A stretch of 64,000 nucleotides of DNA, taken from positions 4,350,003 through 4,414,002 of the forward strand of contig OZ029925.1 in NCBI GenBank assembly GCA_964023275.1, given 5' to 3'. Source of the DNA: Norana najaformis. Its lineage: Eukaryota > Annelida > Clitellata > Crassiclitellata > Hormogastridae. Both the position numbers and the translations under genes were made by a program. Below the pieces are notes generated by a model, which saw only the letters and a program-made list of their open reading frames with translations, was not told the DNA's origin and did no database searches. Below are positions 10,010-22,779 of the stretch, piece by piece (the stretch's first letter is position 1; every line of letters starts with the position of its first letter).

Positions 10010-10133
10010 CTTCGTCCATCTGTTTTGGTGCCACTGAGATTGACAGAGATTTACTGAGAGAGATTTTCTGAGAGATTTTCTGAGAGAGAGACTCAGAGTT
10101 CATAGTTGTTCTCCAAGTTCCGACAACACCACA
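10010..10133 (+). other. 3' flank of the acidic repeat gene
   Basis: A 'gagagattttctgagaga' tract follows the stop codon. No AATAAA is visible before the satellite begins. Confidence 0.4.
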
Positions 10134-13100
10134 GACCTAGTATTAGTCGTTTCAAAAGGTATTTGGCAACTTGTTTTATTAATTTCTATACATGTTTAGG
10201 GGGAGCCAAAGCCTAATACTAATTGTTTCAAATGGTATTTGGCAATGGTTACTGTTTTAATCTAATGAGAGAGCCAAAGCCTAGTACTAATTGTTTCGAA
10301 TGGTATTTGGCAATGGTTACTGTTTTAATCTAATGAGAGAGCCAAAGCCTAGTATTATTTGTTTTGAATGGTATTTGGCAATGGTTACTGTTTTAATCTA
10401 ATGAGAGAGCCAAAGCCTAGTACTAATTGTTTCGAATGGTATTTGGCAATGGTAACTGTTTTAATCTAATGAGAGAGCCAAAGCCTAATACTAATTGTTT
10501 CGAATGGTATTTGGCAATGGTAACTGTTTTAATCAAATGAGAGAGCCAAAGCCTAGTATTAATTGTTTTGAATGGTATTTGGCAATGGTTACTGTTTTAA
10601 TCTAATGAGAGAGCCAAAGCCTAGTACTAATTGTTTCGAATGGTATTTGGCAATGGTTACTGTTTTAATCAAATGAGAGAGCCAAAGCCTAGTATTAATT
10701 GTTTTGAATGGTATTTGGCAATGGTTACTGTTTTAATCTAACGAGAGAGCCAAAGCCTAGTATTAATTGTTTCAAATGGTATTTGGCAATGGTAACTGTT
10801 TTAATCTAATGAGAGAGCCAAAGCCTAGTACTAATTGTTTCGAATGGTATTTGGCAATGGTTACTGTTTTAATCTAATGAGAGAGCCAAAGCCTAGTACT
10901 AATTGTTTCGAATGGTATTTGGCAATGGTAACTGTTTTAATCTAATGAGAGAGCCAAAGCCTAGTACTAATTGTTTCGAATGGTATTTGGCAATGGTTAC
11001 TGTTTTAATCTAATGAGAGAGCCAAAGCCGAGTATTAATTGTTTTGAATGGTATTTGGCAATGGTTACTGTTTTAATCTAATGAGAGAGCCAAAGCCTAG
11101 TACTAATTGTTTCGAATGGTATTTGGCAATGGTAACTGTTTTAATCTAATGAGAGAGCCAAAGCCTAGTATTAATTGTTTCGAATGGTATTTGGCAATGG
11201 TAACTGTTTTAATCTAATGAGAGAGCCAAAGCCTAGTATTAATTGTTTTGAATGGTATTTGGCAATGGTAACTGTTTTAATCTAATGAGAGAGCCAAAGC
11301 CTAGTATTAATTGTTTCGAATGGTATTTGGCAATGGTAACTGTTTTAATCTAATGAGAGAGCCAAAGCCTAGTATTAATTGTTTTGAATGGTATTTGGCA
11401 ATGGTAACTGTTTTAATCTAATGAGAGAGCCAAAGCCTAGTATTAATTGTTTCGAATGGTATTTCGCAATGGTAACTGTTTTAATCTAATGAGAGAGCCA
11501 AAGCCTAGTACTAATTGTTTCGAATGGTATTTGGCAATGGTTACTGTTTTAATCTAATGCGAGAGCCAAAGCCGAGTATTAATTGTTTTGAATGGTATTT
11601 GGCAATGGTAACTGTTTTAATCTAATGAGAGAGCCAAAGCCTAGTACTAATTGTTTCGAATGGTATTTGGCAATGGTAACTGTTTTAATCTAATGAGAGA
11701 GCCAAAGCCTAATATTAATTGTTTCGAATGGTATTTGGCAATGGTAACTGTTTTAATCTAATGAGAGAGCCAAAGCCTAGTATTAATTGTTTCGAATGGT
11801 ATTTGGCAATGGTAACTGTTTTAATCTAATGAGAGAGCCAAAGCCTAGTATTAATTGTTTCGAATGGTATTTGGCAATGGTAACTGTTTTAATCTAATGA
11901 GAGAGCCAAAGCCTAGTATTAATTGTTTTGAATGGTATTTGGCAATGGTTACTGTTTTAATCTAATGAGAGAGCCAAAGCCTAGTATTAATTGTTTCGAA
12001 TGGTATTTCGCAATGGTTACTGTTTTAATCTAATGAGAGAGCCAAAGCCTAGTATTAATTGTTTTGAATGGTATTTGGCAATGGTAACTGTTTTAATCTA
12101 ATGAGAGAGCCAAAGCCTAGTATTAATTGTTTTGAATGGTATTTGGCAATGGTTACTGTTTTAATCTAATGAGAGAGCCAAAGCCTAGTATTAATTGTTT
12201 CGAATGGTATTTGGCAATGGTAACTGTTTTAATCTAATGAGAGAGCCAAAGCCTAGTACTAATTGTTTCGAATGGTATTTGGCAATGGTTACTGTTTTAA
12301 TCTAATGAGAGAGCCAAAGCCGAGTATTAATTGTTTTGAATGGTATTTGGCAATGGTAACTGTTTTAATCTAATGAGAGAGCCAAAGCCTAGTACTAATT
12401 GTTTCGAATGGTATTTGGCAATGGTAACTGTTTTAATCTAATGAGAGAGCCAAAGCCTAATATTAATTGTTTCGAATGGTATTTGGCAATGGTAACTGTT
12501 TAAATCTAATGAGAGAGCCAAAGCCTAGTATTAATTGTTTCGAATGGTATTTCGCAATGGTAACTGTTTTAATCTAATGAGAGAGCCAAAGCCTAGTATT
12601 AATTGTTTCGAATGGTATTTGGCAATGGTAACTGTTTTAATCTAATGAGAGAGCCAAAGCCTAGTATTAATTGTTTTGAATGGTATTTGGCAATGGTTAC
12701 TGTTTTAATCTAATGAGAGAGCCAAAGCCTAGTATTAATTGTTTTGAATGGTATTTCGCAATGGTTACTGTTTTAATCTAATGAGAGAGCCAAAGCCTAG
12801 TATTAATTGTTTTGAATGGTATTTGGCAATGGTAACTGTTTTAATCTAATGAGAGAGCCAAAGCCTAGTATTAATTGTTTTGAATGGTATTTGGCAATGG
12901 TAACTGTTTTAATCTAATGAGAGAGCCAAAGCCTAGTATTAATTGTTTTGAATGGTATTTGGCAATGGTAACTGTTTTAATCTAATGAGAGAGCCAAAGC
13001 CTAGTATTAATTGTTTTGAATGGTATTTGGCAATGGTAACTGTTTTAATCTAATGAGAGAGCCAACGCCTAGTATTAATTGTTTCGAATGGTATTTGGCA

Positions 13101-16100
13101 ATGGTAACTGTTTTAATCTAATGAGAGAGCCAAAGCCTAGTATTAATTGTTTTGAATGGTATTTGGCAATGGTAACTGTTTTAATCTAATGAGAGAGCCA
13201 AAGCCTAGTATTAATTGTTTTGAATGGTATTTGGCAATGGTTACTGTTTTAATCTAACGAGAGAGCCAAAGCCTAGTATTAATTGTTTCGAATGGTATTT
13301 CGCAATGGTTACTGTTTTAATCTAATGAGAGAGCCAAAGCCTAGTATTAATTGTTTTGAATGGTATTTGACAATGGTAACTGTTTTAATCTAATGAGAGA
13401 GCCAAAGCCTAGTATTAATTGTTTTGAATGGTATTTGACAATGGTAACTGTTTTAATCTAATGAGAGAGCCAAAGCCTAGTATTAATTGTTTTGAATGGT
13501 ATTTGGCAATGGTAACTGTTTTAATCTAATGAGAGAGCCAAAGCCTAGTATTAATTGTTTTGAATGGTATTTGACAATGGTAACTGTTTTAATCTAATGA
13601 GAGAGCCAAAGCCTAGTATTAATTGTTTTGAATGGTATTTGACAATGGTAACTGTTTTAATCTAATGAGAGAGCCAAAGCCTAGTACTAATTGTTTCGAA
13701 TGGTATTTCGCAATGGTTACTGTTTTAATCTAATGAGAGAGCCAAAGCCTGGTATTAATTGTTTTGAATGGTATTTGACAATGGTAACGGTTTTAATCTA
13801 ATGAGAGAGCCAAAGCCTAGTATTAATTGTTTTGAATGGTATTTGGCAATGGTAACTGTTTTAATCTAATGAGAGAGCCAAAGCCTTGTATTAATTGTTT
13901 TGAATGGTATTTGGCAATGGTTACTGTTTTAATCTAATGAGAGAGCCAAAGCCTAGTATTAATTGTTTTGAATGGTATTTGACAATGGTAACTGTTTTAA
14001 TCTAATGAGAGAGCCAAAGCCTAGTATTAATTGTTTTGAATGGTATTTGACAATGGTAACTGTTTTAATCTAATGAGAGAGCCAAAGCCTAGTATTAATT
14101 GTTTTGAATGGTATTTGGCTATGGTGGCTGTTTTAATCTAATGAGAGAGCCAAAGCCTTGTATTAATTGTTTTGAATGGTATTTGGCAATGGTTACTGTT
14201 TTAATCTAACGAGTGAGCCAAAGCCTAGTATTAATTGTTTCGAATGGTATTTCGCAATGGTTACTGTTTTAATCTAATGAGAGAGCCAAAGCCTAGTATT
14301 AATTATTTCGAATGGTATTTGGCAATGGTAACTGTTTTAATCTAATGAGAGAGCCAAAGCCTAGTACTAATTGTTTTGAATGGTATTTGGCAGTGGTTAC
14401 TGTTTTAATCTAATGAGAGAGCCAAAGCCTAGTATTAATTATTTCGAATGGTATTTGGCAATGGTAACTGTTTTAATCTAATGAGAGAGCCAAAGCCTTG
14501 TATTAATTGTTTCGAATGGTATTTGGCAATGGTAACTGTTTTAATCTAATGAGAGAGCCAAAGCCTAGTATTAATTGTTTTGAATGGTATTTGGCAATGG
14601 TTACTGTTTTAATCTAATGAGAGAGCCAAAGCCTAGTACTAATTGTTTTGAATGGTATTTGGCAGTGGTTACTGTTTTAATCTAATGAGAGAGCCAAAGC
14701 CTGGTACTAATTGTTTTGAATGGTATTTGGCTATGGTGGCTGTTTTAATCTAATGAGAGAGCCAAAGCCTTGTATTAATTGTTTTGAATGGTATTTGGCA
14801 ATGGTTACTGTTTTAATCTAACGAGAGAGCCAAAGCCTAGTATTAATTGTTTTGAATGGTATTTGGCAATGGTAACTGTTTTAATCTAATGAGAGAGCCA
14901 AAGCCTAGTATTAATTGTTTTGAATGGTATTTGGCAATGGTTACTGTTTTAATCTAATGAGAGAGCCAAAGCCTAGTATTAATTGTTTTGAATGGTATTT
15001 GGCAATGGTTACTGTTTTAATCTAACGAGAGAGCCAAAGCCTAGTATTAATTGTTTCGAATGGTATTTCGCAATGGTTACTGTTTTAATCTAATGAGAGA
15101 GCCAAAGCCTAGTATTAATTGTTTTGAATGGTATTTGGCAATGGTAACTGTTTTAATCTAATGAGAGAGCCAAAGCCTAGTATTAATTGTTTTGAATGGT
15201 ATTTGGCAATGGTTACTGTTTTAATCTAACGAGAGAGCCAAAGCCTAGTATTAATTGTTTCGAATGGTATTTCGCAATGGTTACTGTTTTAATCTAATGA
15301 GAGAGCCAAAGCCTAGTATTAATTGTTTTGAATGGTATTTGGCAATGGTAACTGTTTTAATCTAATGAGAGAGCCAAAGCCTAGTATTAATTGTTTTGAA
15401 TGGTATTTGGCAATGGTAACTGTTTTAATCTAATGAGAGAGCCAAAGCCTAGTACTAATTGTTTTGAATGGTATTTGGCAATGGTAACTGTTTTAATCAA
15501 ATGAGAGAGCCAAAGCCTAGTATTAATTGTTTCGAATGGTATTTGGCAATGGTAACTGTTTTAATCTAATGAGAGAGCCAAAGCCTAGTATTAATTGTTT
15601 TGAATGGTATTTGGCAATGGTAACTGTTTTAATCTAATGAGAGAGCCAAAGCCTAGTACTAATTGTTTCGAATGGTATTTGGCAATGGTTACTGTTTTAA
15701 TCTAACGAGTGAGCCAAAGCCTAGTATTAATTGTTTCGAATGGTATTTCGCAATGGTTACTGTTTTAATCTAATGAGAGAGCCAAAGCCTAGTATTAATT
15801 ATTTCGAATGGTATTTGGCAATGGTAACTGTTTTAATCTAATGAGAGAGCCAAAGCCTAGTACTAATTGTTTTGAATGGTATTTGGCAGTGGTTACTGTT
15901 TTAATCTAATGAGAGAGCCAAAGCCTAGTATTAATTATTTCGAATGGTATTTGGCAATGGTAACTGTTTTAATCTAATGAGAGAGCCAAAGCCTTGTATT
16001 AATTGTTTCGAATGGTATTTGGCAATGGTAACTGTTTTAATCTAATGAGAGAGCCAAAGCCTAGTATTAATTGTTTTGAATGGTATTTGGCAATGGTTAC

Positions 16101-18960
16101 TGTTTTAATCGAATGAGAGAGCCAAAGCCTAGTATTAATTGTTTCGAATGGTATTTGGCAATGGTAACTGTTTTAATCTAATGAGAGAGCCAAAGCCTAG
16201 TATTAATTGTTTTGAATGGTATTTGGCAATGGTTACTGTTTTAATCTAATGAGAGAGCCAAAGCCTAGTACTAATTGTTTTGAATGGTATTTGGCAATGG
16301 TAACTGTTTTAATCTAATGAGAGAGCCAAAGCCTAGTACTAATTGTTTCGAATGGTATTTGGCAGTGGTAACTGTTTTAATCTAATGAGAGAGCCAAAGC
16401 CTACTATTAATTGTTTTGAATGTTATTTGGCAATGGTTACTGTTTTAATCTAATGAGAGAGCCAAAGCCTAGTATTAATTGTTTCGAATGGTATTTCGCA
16501 ATGGTTACTGTTTTAATCTAATGAGAGAGCCAAAGCCTAGTATTAATTATTTCGAATGGTATTTGGCAATGGTAACTGTTTTAATCTAATGAGAGAGCCA
16601 AAGCCTAGTACTAATTGTTTTGAATGGTATTTGGCAGTGGTTACTGTTTTAATCTAATGAGAGAGCCAAAGCCTAGTATTAATTATTTCGAATGGTATTT
16701 GGCAATGGTAACTGTTTTAATCTAATGAGAGAGCCAAAGCCTTGTATTAATTGTTTCGAATGGTATTTGGCAATGGTAACTGTTTTAATCTAATGAGAGA
16801 GCCAAAGCCTAGTATTAATTGTTTTGAATGGTATTTGGCAATGGTTACTGTTTTAATCGAATGAGAGAGCCAAAGCCTAGTATTAATTGTTTCGAATGGT
16901 ATTTGGCAATGGTAACTGTTTTAATCTAATGAGAGAGCCAAAGCCTAGTATTAATTGTTTTGAATGGTATTTGGCAATGGTTACTGTTTTAATCTAATGA
17001 GAGAGCCAAAGCCTAGTACTAATTGTTTTGAATGGTATTTGGCAATGGTAACTGTTTTAATCTAATGAGAGAGCCAAAGCCTAGTACTAATTGTTTCGAA
17101 TGGTATTTGGCAGTGGTAACTGTTTTAATCTAATGAGAGAGCCAAAGCCTACTATTAATTGTTTTGAATGTTATTTGGCAATGGTTACTGTTTTAATCTA
17201 ATGAGAGAGCCAAAGCCTAGTATTAATTGTTTTGAATGGTATTTGGCAATGGTTACTGTTTTAATCTAATGAGAGAGCCAAAGCCTAGTATTAATTGTTT
17301 TGAATGGTATTTCGCAATGGTTACTGTTTTAATCTAATGTGAGAGCCAAAGCCTAGTACTAATTGTTTCGAATGGTATTTGGCAATGGTTACTGTTTTAA
17401 TCTAATGAGAGAGCCAAAGCCTAGTATTAATTGTTTCGAATGGTATTTGGCAATGGTTACAGTTTTAATCTAATGAGAGAGCCAAAGCCTAGTATTAATT
17501 GTTTTGAATGGTATTTGGCAATGGTAACTGTTTTAATCTAATGAGAGAGCCAAAGCCTAGTACTAATTGTTTTGAATGGTATTTGGCAATGGTAACTGTT
17601 TTAATCTAATGAGAGAGCCAAAGCCTAGTACTAATTGTTTCAAATGGTATTTGGCAATGGTTACTGTTTTAATCTAATGAGAGAGCCAAAGCCTAGTACT
17701 AATTGTTTCGAATGGTATTTGGCAATGGTAACCGTTTTAATCTAATGAGAGAGCCAAAGCCAAGTATTAATTGTTTTGAATGGTATTTGGCAATGGTTGC
17801 TGTTTTAATCTAATGAGAGAGCCAAAGCCTAGTATTAATTGTTTTGAATGGTATTTGGCAATGGTAACTGTTTTAATCTAATGAGAGAGCCAAAGCCTAG
17901 TATTAATTGTTTCGAATGGTATTTGGCAATGGTTACTGTTTTAATCTAATGAGAGAGCCAAAGCCTAGTATTAATTGTTTCGAATGGTATTTGGCAATGA
18001 TAACTGTTTTAATCTAATGAGAGAGCCAAAGCCTAGTATTAATTGTTTTGAATGGTATTTGGCAATGGTAACTGTTTTAATCTAATGAGAGAGCCAAAGC
18101 CTAGTATTAATTGTTTTGAATGGTATTTGGCAGTGGTAACTGTTTTAATCTAATGAGAGAGCCAAAGCCTAGTATTAATTGTTTTGAATGGTATTTGGCA
18201 ATGGTAACTGTTTTAATCTAATGAGAGAGCCAAAGCCTAGTACTAATTGTTTTGAATGGTATTTGGCAATGGTTACTGTTTTAATTTAACGAGAGAGCCA
18301 AAGCCTAGTACTAATTGTTTCGAATGGTATTTGGCAGTGGTAACTGTTTTAATCTAATGAGAGAGCCAAAGCCTACTATTAATTGTTTCGAATGGTATTT
18401 GGCTATGGTTACTGTTTTAATCTAATGAGAGAGCCAAAGCCTAGTACTAATTGTTTTGAATGGTATTTGGCAATGGTAACTGTTTTAATCTAATGAGAGA
18501 GCCAAAGCCTAGTACTAATTGTTTTGAATGGTATTTGGCAATGGTTACTGTTTTAATCTAATGAGAGAGCCAAAGCCTAGTATTAATTGTTTTGAATGGT
18601 ATTTGGCAATGGTAACTGTTTTAATCTAATGAGAGAGCCAAAGCCTAGTACTAATTGTTTTGAATGGTATTTGGCAATGGTAACTGTTTTAATCTAATGA
18701 GAGAGCCAAAGCCTAGTATTAATTGTTTCGAATGGTATTTGGCAATGGTTACTGTTTTAATCTAATGAGAGAGCCAAAGCCTAGTATTAATTGTTTCGAA
18801 TGGTATTTGGCAATGATAACTGTTTTAATCTAATGAGAGAGCCAAAGCCTAGTACTAATTGTTTTGAATGGTATTTGGCAATGGTTGCTGTTTTAATCTA
18901 ATGAGAGAGCCAAAGCCTAGTATTAATTGTTTTGAAAGGTGTTTGGCAATATTTAATATT
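10134..18960. repeat. 68-bp satellite array, about 130 monomers
   Basis: The monomer begins 'gagagagccaaagcctagta', continues 'ttaattgttttgaatggtat' and 'ttggcaatggttactgtttt', and ends 'aatctaat' (68 bp). Variation between monomers is mostly at a few positions (tact/tatt, cgaa/tgaa, ggta/ggtt, ttgg/ttcg). The first (10134-10203) and last (18905-18958) monomers are the most diverged, as expected at array edges. 68 is not a multiple of three and no frame stays open, so it is non-coding. Marker variants recur at multiples of 748 bp. Confidence 0.95.
16111..17160. repeat. 748-bp (11-monomer) higher-order duplication inside the satellite
   Basis: The rare variant 'ttaatcgaatgag' has its g at 16111 and 16859, and the rare 'ctactattaattgttttgaa' with a following 'tgttatttgg' occurs at 16401 and 17149. 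Both pairs are 748 bp apart, equal to 11 x 68. Confidence 0.85.
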
Positions 18961-19129
18961 TTATTTTTCTGTATAACATCAAAAGAGCCATCAAGGTGAA
19001 GATCATTTGAAAGCTGGAAATTATTTGAAAGCTGGAAATCATTTGAAATCTGGAAAGTGCGTCCGAACTGTCTCAGGAAACGTGTAATTTTAAGGTAAAC
19101 ACCACAGAATTCAGTGCAATGAATGAATG
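18961..19129. other. Satellite right flank
   Basis: Unique sequence with a short 'gaaagctggaaat' triplication at about 19008-19050. Confidence 0.5.
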
Positions 19130-19560
19130 ACAAGGTAAGGTATGGTAACCTAGTGTGAGGTAAAGTGGGATAAGTTAGCCTAAGAAAGTAAGGCAAGGCA
19201 AGGTAAGGTAAGGCAAGGTAAGGCAAGGCAAGCCAAGGTAAGGCAAGGCAAGGCAAGATAAGGTAAGGCAAGGCAAGATATGGTAAGGCAAGGCAAGGCA
19301 AGGTAAGGTAAAGTAAAAAGATAAGCTGAGGTAAGGTTGGGAAGGGAATATGAAAAGATTGGGTAAAGTAAAGCAAGATAAGTCAGTGTAGCCTAAGTTA
19401 AGGTAAAGTATGTTCGGATAAGACAGCCCAGCAAATGCAAGTTAAGGTAAGGAAAGTAGGATTAGTAAGGATAAATTAAGATAAAGGCATAGTAAGGTAA
19501 GCTAATATGTAAGGTAAGGTACATTAGCTTAAGTTAAGATAAGGTAGAATAAGGTAACCC
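19130..19560. repeat. (AAGGT/AAGGC)n pentanucleotide minisatellite
   Basis: Interrupted AAGGT and AAGGC pentamers, densest at 19190-19320. The open frame on the other strand here is a by-product of the repeat. Confidence 0.85.
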
Positions 19561-19745
19561 ACTCTCTCTTCTTCCCTCATTACATCCCTCTTTTCCTCCC
19601 TCCTGCCCTGCCTCTGCCTGCCTGCCTACATCTCTAAGGTAACCCACTCTCTCCTTCCCTCCTTCCCTCCCTCTTTCCCTCCCTCCTGTTCTGCCTCTGC
19701 TTGCCTGCCTGCCTCCTCTGCTTCCCTCCTTCCCTCCCCCGTCTC
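19561..19745. repeat. CT-rich tandem duplication
   Basis: 'aacccactctctc' followed by CCTT/CCCT-rich sequence and 'tgcctgcctgcct' occurs twice, starting at 19555 and 19639. Confidence 0.6.
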
Positions 19746-20385
19746 TGAACCGGAGACCTACTAGATTTCAGAAGTCTTTGATCCGCCATCGATTGAGATG
19801 ATGGTGCCATAGAAATTATTAGAATAGGTTATATTGAATGTCTGTTAGGCCAGTGGCCGAGTTAATTAAGTTCTTTATTGTCAGGCCATTACTGTGAAAT
19901 GTAACCCAAGCTTGTAATATAGCCTAAGCATGTAGACTTAAAGGATTTTGTCATACACATAATTTTAATTGTGGGCTAATATAGTGAAAGGGAAACAACG
20001 GTGGCGCCGCCTGGCGAATAAATTGATACTAATAGCAGCTTCGCCGGTTGAATGTTTAATTAAAGAAACTCTGGGACTTGGCGAATAATGAGAGGGAGGG
20101 GCAAGAGAAGGAGAGGCAGAGAAAAGAGAGGGCAGATTGGGAAGTGGTGAGGAGGGAAGGAGAGGGGACGTGGGTAGGAAGACGCTCAACACAGGCTATG
20201 CTAATCTCTAATAATAGCCTGGGGGGGCTAAATACTAGGCCCATTATGTGAGCCTAATTCACGATTGTGATAATTGAATTAATTTTTTTCGAATGTCTTA
20301 TTTCAGGTACGCGCTCTGGTGGCGAATTCTACTTGAGGCGAGGTGCAAATCAAATATGCGGTATATGCTACAACGGTCCTTCGAG
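19746..20385. other. No recognisable gene
   Basis: Mostly unique sequence with a purine-rich patch (20085-20180). No conserved protein seen in any frame. Confidence 0.4.
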
Positions 20386-20448
20386 CTCTCTCTCTCTCTT
20401 CCTTCCTTGTCTGTCTGTCTGTCTGTCTGTCTGTATGTCTGGTTTCTG
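20386..20448. repeat. (TC)n/(TGTC)n microsatellite
   Basis: TCTC at 20386-20400 and CTGT tetramers at 20408-20435. Confidence 0.85.
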
Positions 20449-20736
20449 TTTGTATGTTTGTTAATTGTAATTGTAAGACTCCAGGGTCCTCTGGCGTGGC
20501 TTAAAATCCCGTAAGACCCTGGGGTTTGTGGGTCCCTGGCGTGGCGTAAAACCCCGTAAACCAATTCGTTGATTGTCTTATGTAACTTGATGTTTGTATG
20601 TTTGTTAATTGTAATTGTAAGACTCCAGGGTCCTCTGGCGTGGCTTAAAATCCCGTAAGACCCTGGGGTTTGTGGGTCCCTGGCGTGGCGTAAAACCCCG
20701 TAAACCAATTCGTTGATTGTCTTGTGTAACTTGTCC
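20449..20736. repeat. 144-bp tandem duplication with two potential hairpins per unit
   Basis: The unit starting 'tttgtatgtttgttaattg' begins at 20449 and 20593. Within each, CCAGGGTC (20481-20488; 20625-20632) pairs with GACCCTGG (20515-20522; 20659-20666), extendable by three pairs including one wobble. A second arm pair GGTTTGTGGG / CCCCGTAAACC follows directly. Confidence 0.8.
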
Positions 20737-20742
20737 TCGTCC

Positions 20743-20743
20743 T

Positions 20744-20788
<45 letters not shown>

Positions 20789-20822
20789 AGGGAAGGAAGG
20801 AGGGAGGGAGGGAGGGTTGAAA
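20743..20822. repeat. (AG)n and (GGAA/GGGA)n microsatellite
   Basis: About 40 bp of AG followed by GGAA and GGGA tetramers. Confidence 0.9.
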
Positions 20823-21194
20823 CGGGAAAGGAAAGGAACAAGGGGAAGATTTAGCAAGCAGAAGAAAAGCGCGAATGAAGAGAAGGACCGTTTAAGAACA
20901 TGTGAACAGAAACAGTTGAATTGAATGCAGCTGTTTGAGATTAAAGATATATCCGAACAATAGACCTATAGGCCTGTCGCCTCTCAGAATTCAAGAGCAC
21001 GTATACATAACTTGTTGACTGATATTAGGTGTAACATTGCAAAGGAACTTTTGAATATAATGACTTCTTTGTACATTTTTTTCCGAATAATTAACGAGTT
21101 AATATTTATATATAATTACTAACTTCGTTTGCATGGACGTGAAAGTAAGTAAGTAAATAAGTAAGTAAGTAAGTAGGCCAAATGCATTTGTTAA
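20823..21194. other. No recognisable gene
   Basis: AT-rich; a (GTAA)n run lies at 21146-21173. Confidence 0.4.
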
Positions 21195-21445
21195 CACGCC
21201 ATGTGTCCAGAGTCTTCTTATCTCTTCTTATCCTAATTCTTCCTCTTCCCCTTATCTTTCTTCTCGATTCAATTTCAAACGCCATCCACCGTAGCCGTCC
21301 GACTGTGTGACTGCCTGACTCCTGAACCGAACCATTTTGCCTATCGATTTTGTTTTGACTAAGCGCCTGCGAATAAGCTAGTTCCCGCGACTTAGCTTTG
21401 GTTGGGCGCTGTAGAAATCTTGAGAATACGATTACGACGTGTCCA
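21195..21445 (+). mobile_element. LINE family L-a 3' end, plus orientation
   Basis: It carries 'cttatcctaattcttcctct', 'accgtagccgtccgactgtg', 'tttgttttgactaagcgcct' and 'gcgctgtagaaatctt', in the same order as 56870-57085, ending 'gattacgac'. Confidence 0.65.
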
Positions 21446-22064
21446 TCGACTGAGCTAGGAATCGTAGGCATGAGTGAGACAGCAAAAGCAGACGATACGA
21501 ATAGGTCTCAAGCTTGATTTGGGAAGACATTGAGCTGCGTTAGTATTGGCAAATCTCGAATCCATCCTTTGTCAGCTCTTGGGTCCGCCAGGGCTGTGGT
21601 TACACCGTATACTCACCGTGACCGTCGTCGTATCGCTCTTGACAATACTGTCTTCAGTAAACGAAGACAGAAATCTTGCCATGCCACGTTACTTTGCGCT
21701 GCTTTTGAATTCTTGGAATCTCTTTTGAATACCAATTTCACATCATGTGTATCAAGCCGAAAAGTAAAGGACCGATCGACGTGGAATCAAGATCTGTTTT
21801 GTTTGACGGGAGGGTTCCAGAACTTGAGGCAGTCCTTCGACGTAGAGGCGAGATCGTTACCAATTGAAGGCTATCGAATTGCGAGATTTGAGGTGCTTAA
21901 AGGGCGCTATATTAAGTCCTTAGATACTTGCATACGTACATGTAGTAGTAGTAACAGTAGTAGGGACAGCAGTAGTGGTAGTAATATTAGTAGTGGTAGC
22001 AGTAATAGTAATAGCAGCAGCACTGGTAGTAGTAGTTGTTGTAGTAGCAGAAGCAGCAATATGA
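21446..22064 (+). other. Open region with an AGT-rich microsatellite; no convincing gene
   Basis: A long frame exists at 21530-22123, but it starts on a non-ATG codon, its Ser-rich part is an AGT/AGC microsatellite (21940-22045) and its end is read from a dispersed repeat. Confidence 0.4.
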
Positions 22065-22290
22065 ATTTCTACATTGCAGTTACCAAAGTTCACAAGGCAT
22101 CAGTCGTTGGTCCCATCAAGTGAATTCGTAGTTAAATATTTATCATGAGCCGTTATTAGTTCTGCATTTACGTTACAAGCCGAGCGCTCTCTCCAATATG
22201 CTACCGTGCCCCACAAAACAGTAACGTCGTGGACAGCCGTTGGAGAAGCCCGATCGAAATTTGATAACTTCCTAAACAAAAACGTGTTGA
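22065..22290 (+). repeat. Dispersed repeat family S-c, diverged copy
   Basis: 'aaggcatcagtcgttggtcc' and 'agccgttggagaagcccgat' align with the copies at 25985-26110, 32025-32160 and 58798-58890. Confidence 0.5.
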
Positions 22291-22779
22291 ATCATTTTAA
22301 AGCCAAATGTCACTGTTTCAGACGCCTTTCTCCTGAAGCTTGGCCTACTGTAGCCTAAACTGAGCCGAAGGCCTACTCTACCTACTTATAAGTAACATAC
22401 ACATTCATGAACACGCAGAGGTCTGGTTGGATGCATTTTGTGTGTGTAATGTCTATAAACGCAGTGGCGCTAATCCGTTGTCAACAAGAATTGTGCATAG
22501 CCTTCCTTTTCGTCTCCCATTTCTTGGATTACATTACATTTTATGCCACTGCTGACATTAGTAGCATTGTAGCGCTATTAAGGTAAGTATAGTAGTGTAG
22601 CAGTAGTTGAATGAAGAGTTGAAGTAGGGATAATGCCGATAAAGGCGATGAAGGTGATGATGATGATGATGTTGTTGCTGCTGCTGATGATGATGATGAC
22701 CTCTCAAAAGTGCTGTGAATACTACTAATATAATAGTTTCGAGACGCCCCGAAGGCACAATCCTTATTTCTTGAGAGTG
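22291..22779. other. No gene; short ATG microsatellite
   Basis: Unique-looking sequence with (GAT/GCT)n at 22651-22700. Confidence 0.45.

Noticed and set aside
10134-18960. CRISPR-like array
   Set aside because: The 68-bp units are contiguous and vary together; there are no unique spacers, and the genome is eukaryotic.
21530-22123. 197-codon plus-strand ORF
   Set aside because: No ATG start, Ser-rich part is a microsatellite, and the end is a dispersed repeat.
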